A stretch of 43,082 nt of DNA, taken from positions 1 through 43,082 of the IMG/VR virus record IMGVR_UViG_3300018428_000052. One strand, written 5' to 3'. This stretch comes from a virus. How positions within the stretch are numbered: position 1 is the first letter of the stretch; every line of letters begins with the position of its first letter. Shown one piece after another: positions 42,944 through 43,082 of the stretch. The notes under the pieces were generated by a model that was not told the origin of the DNA, did not search any database, and saw only the letters and a program-made list of their open reading frames with translations. Made by a program: the position numbers and the translations under genes.

Positions 42944-43082
42944 ATGCAGTGGACTTACAAAGGCAAAGTAATAGATAAAATACCAGACGAGTATGAAGGC
43001 TTTGTATATCTCATAACCAATCTTAAAACTGGGCAAAAGTACGTAGGCAAAAAACTAGCAAAGTTCAAAACAACAAAACCTC
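42944..43082 (+). CDS. GIY-YIG-like nuclease, partial (N-terminus only)
   Basis: An open frame from ATG at 42944 to the window end gives 46 residues. FVYLITNLKTGQKYVGKK (20-37) fits the first strands of the GIY-YIG nuclease fold (the Y-L-I...Y-V-G pattern) with the usual spacing. The preceding MQWTYKGKVIDKIPDEYEG is a short lead often found in small stand-alone phage GIY-YIG proteins. The catalytic Arg and Glu would lie outside the window. The ribosome site is weak. It could be a free-standing homing endonuclease or a DNA-processing enzyme; the full gene is needed to tell. Confidence 0.7.
   Translation, partial: MQWTYKGKVIDKIPDEYEGFVYLITNLKTGQKYVGKKLAKFKTTKP

Noticed and set aside
1-43082. 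tRNA genes, CRISPR arrays, insertion sequences and strong hairpin terminators
   Set aside because: None was recognised by eye in either strand; the intergenic gaps are all under 80 bases.

Overview
This window looks like a contiguous piece of a T4-like (Straboviridae/Kyanoviridae-type) marine myovirus genome. It is AT-rich, densely packed, and built mostly of overlapping or nearly abutting genes. Recognisable T4-type proteins are the baseplate proteins gp53, gp5, gp25 and gp6, the late sigma factor gp55 and the recombination nuclease pair gp47/gp46. The style of the tail fibres, the giant wedge protein and the glycosyltransferase/radical-SAM cluster resembles phages of marine bacteria such as Prochlorococcus, Synechococcus or SAR11. 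The host cannot be fixed from this window.

Layout. (1) 1-5267, minus strand: a translationally coupled cluster of two tandem radical-SAM 'twitch' proteins (one cut by the window edge), one family-2-like glycosyltransferase, two paralogous GT8-like glycosyltransferases and two unknown proteins. A consensus-like sigma70 promoter at 5290-5318 reads into it. (2) 5322-13653, minus strand: tail-fibre and virion proteins in two paralogous sets (370/309 aa and 527/642/693 aa) plus a 204-aa virion protein. The 693-aa protein ends in a phage tail-collar domain. (3) 13675-38235, minus strand: the baseplate block. In order of transcription it holds a 269-aa tube/baseplate protein, gp53, an 820-aa hub candidate, a gp5 spike without lysozyme domain, gp25, an enlarged gp6 and a single 5180-aa protein that alone fills 36% of the window. 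(4) 38312-43082, plus strand: gp55, gp47, gp46, a compact hemC (hydroxymethylbilane synthase), a small unknown protein and the start of a GIY-YIG-like nuclease.

Regulation can be read in part. Three TTGACA-N17-TATA(A/C)T promoters precede the glycosyltransferase cluster, gp55 and gp47. Octamers matching (T/G)ATAAATA, the T4 late-promoter type, sit 18-29 bases before the starts of four structural genes. The picture is an early or middle set read by host RNA polymerase, which makes gp55, and a late structural set that gp55 would then turn on.

The most unusual items are the 5180-aa modular baseplate protein with a split FG-GAP-like propeller, the C-terminally shortened phage hemC coupled to the gp47/gp46 genes, and the tandem radical-SAM proteins coupled to glycosyltransferases.
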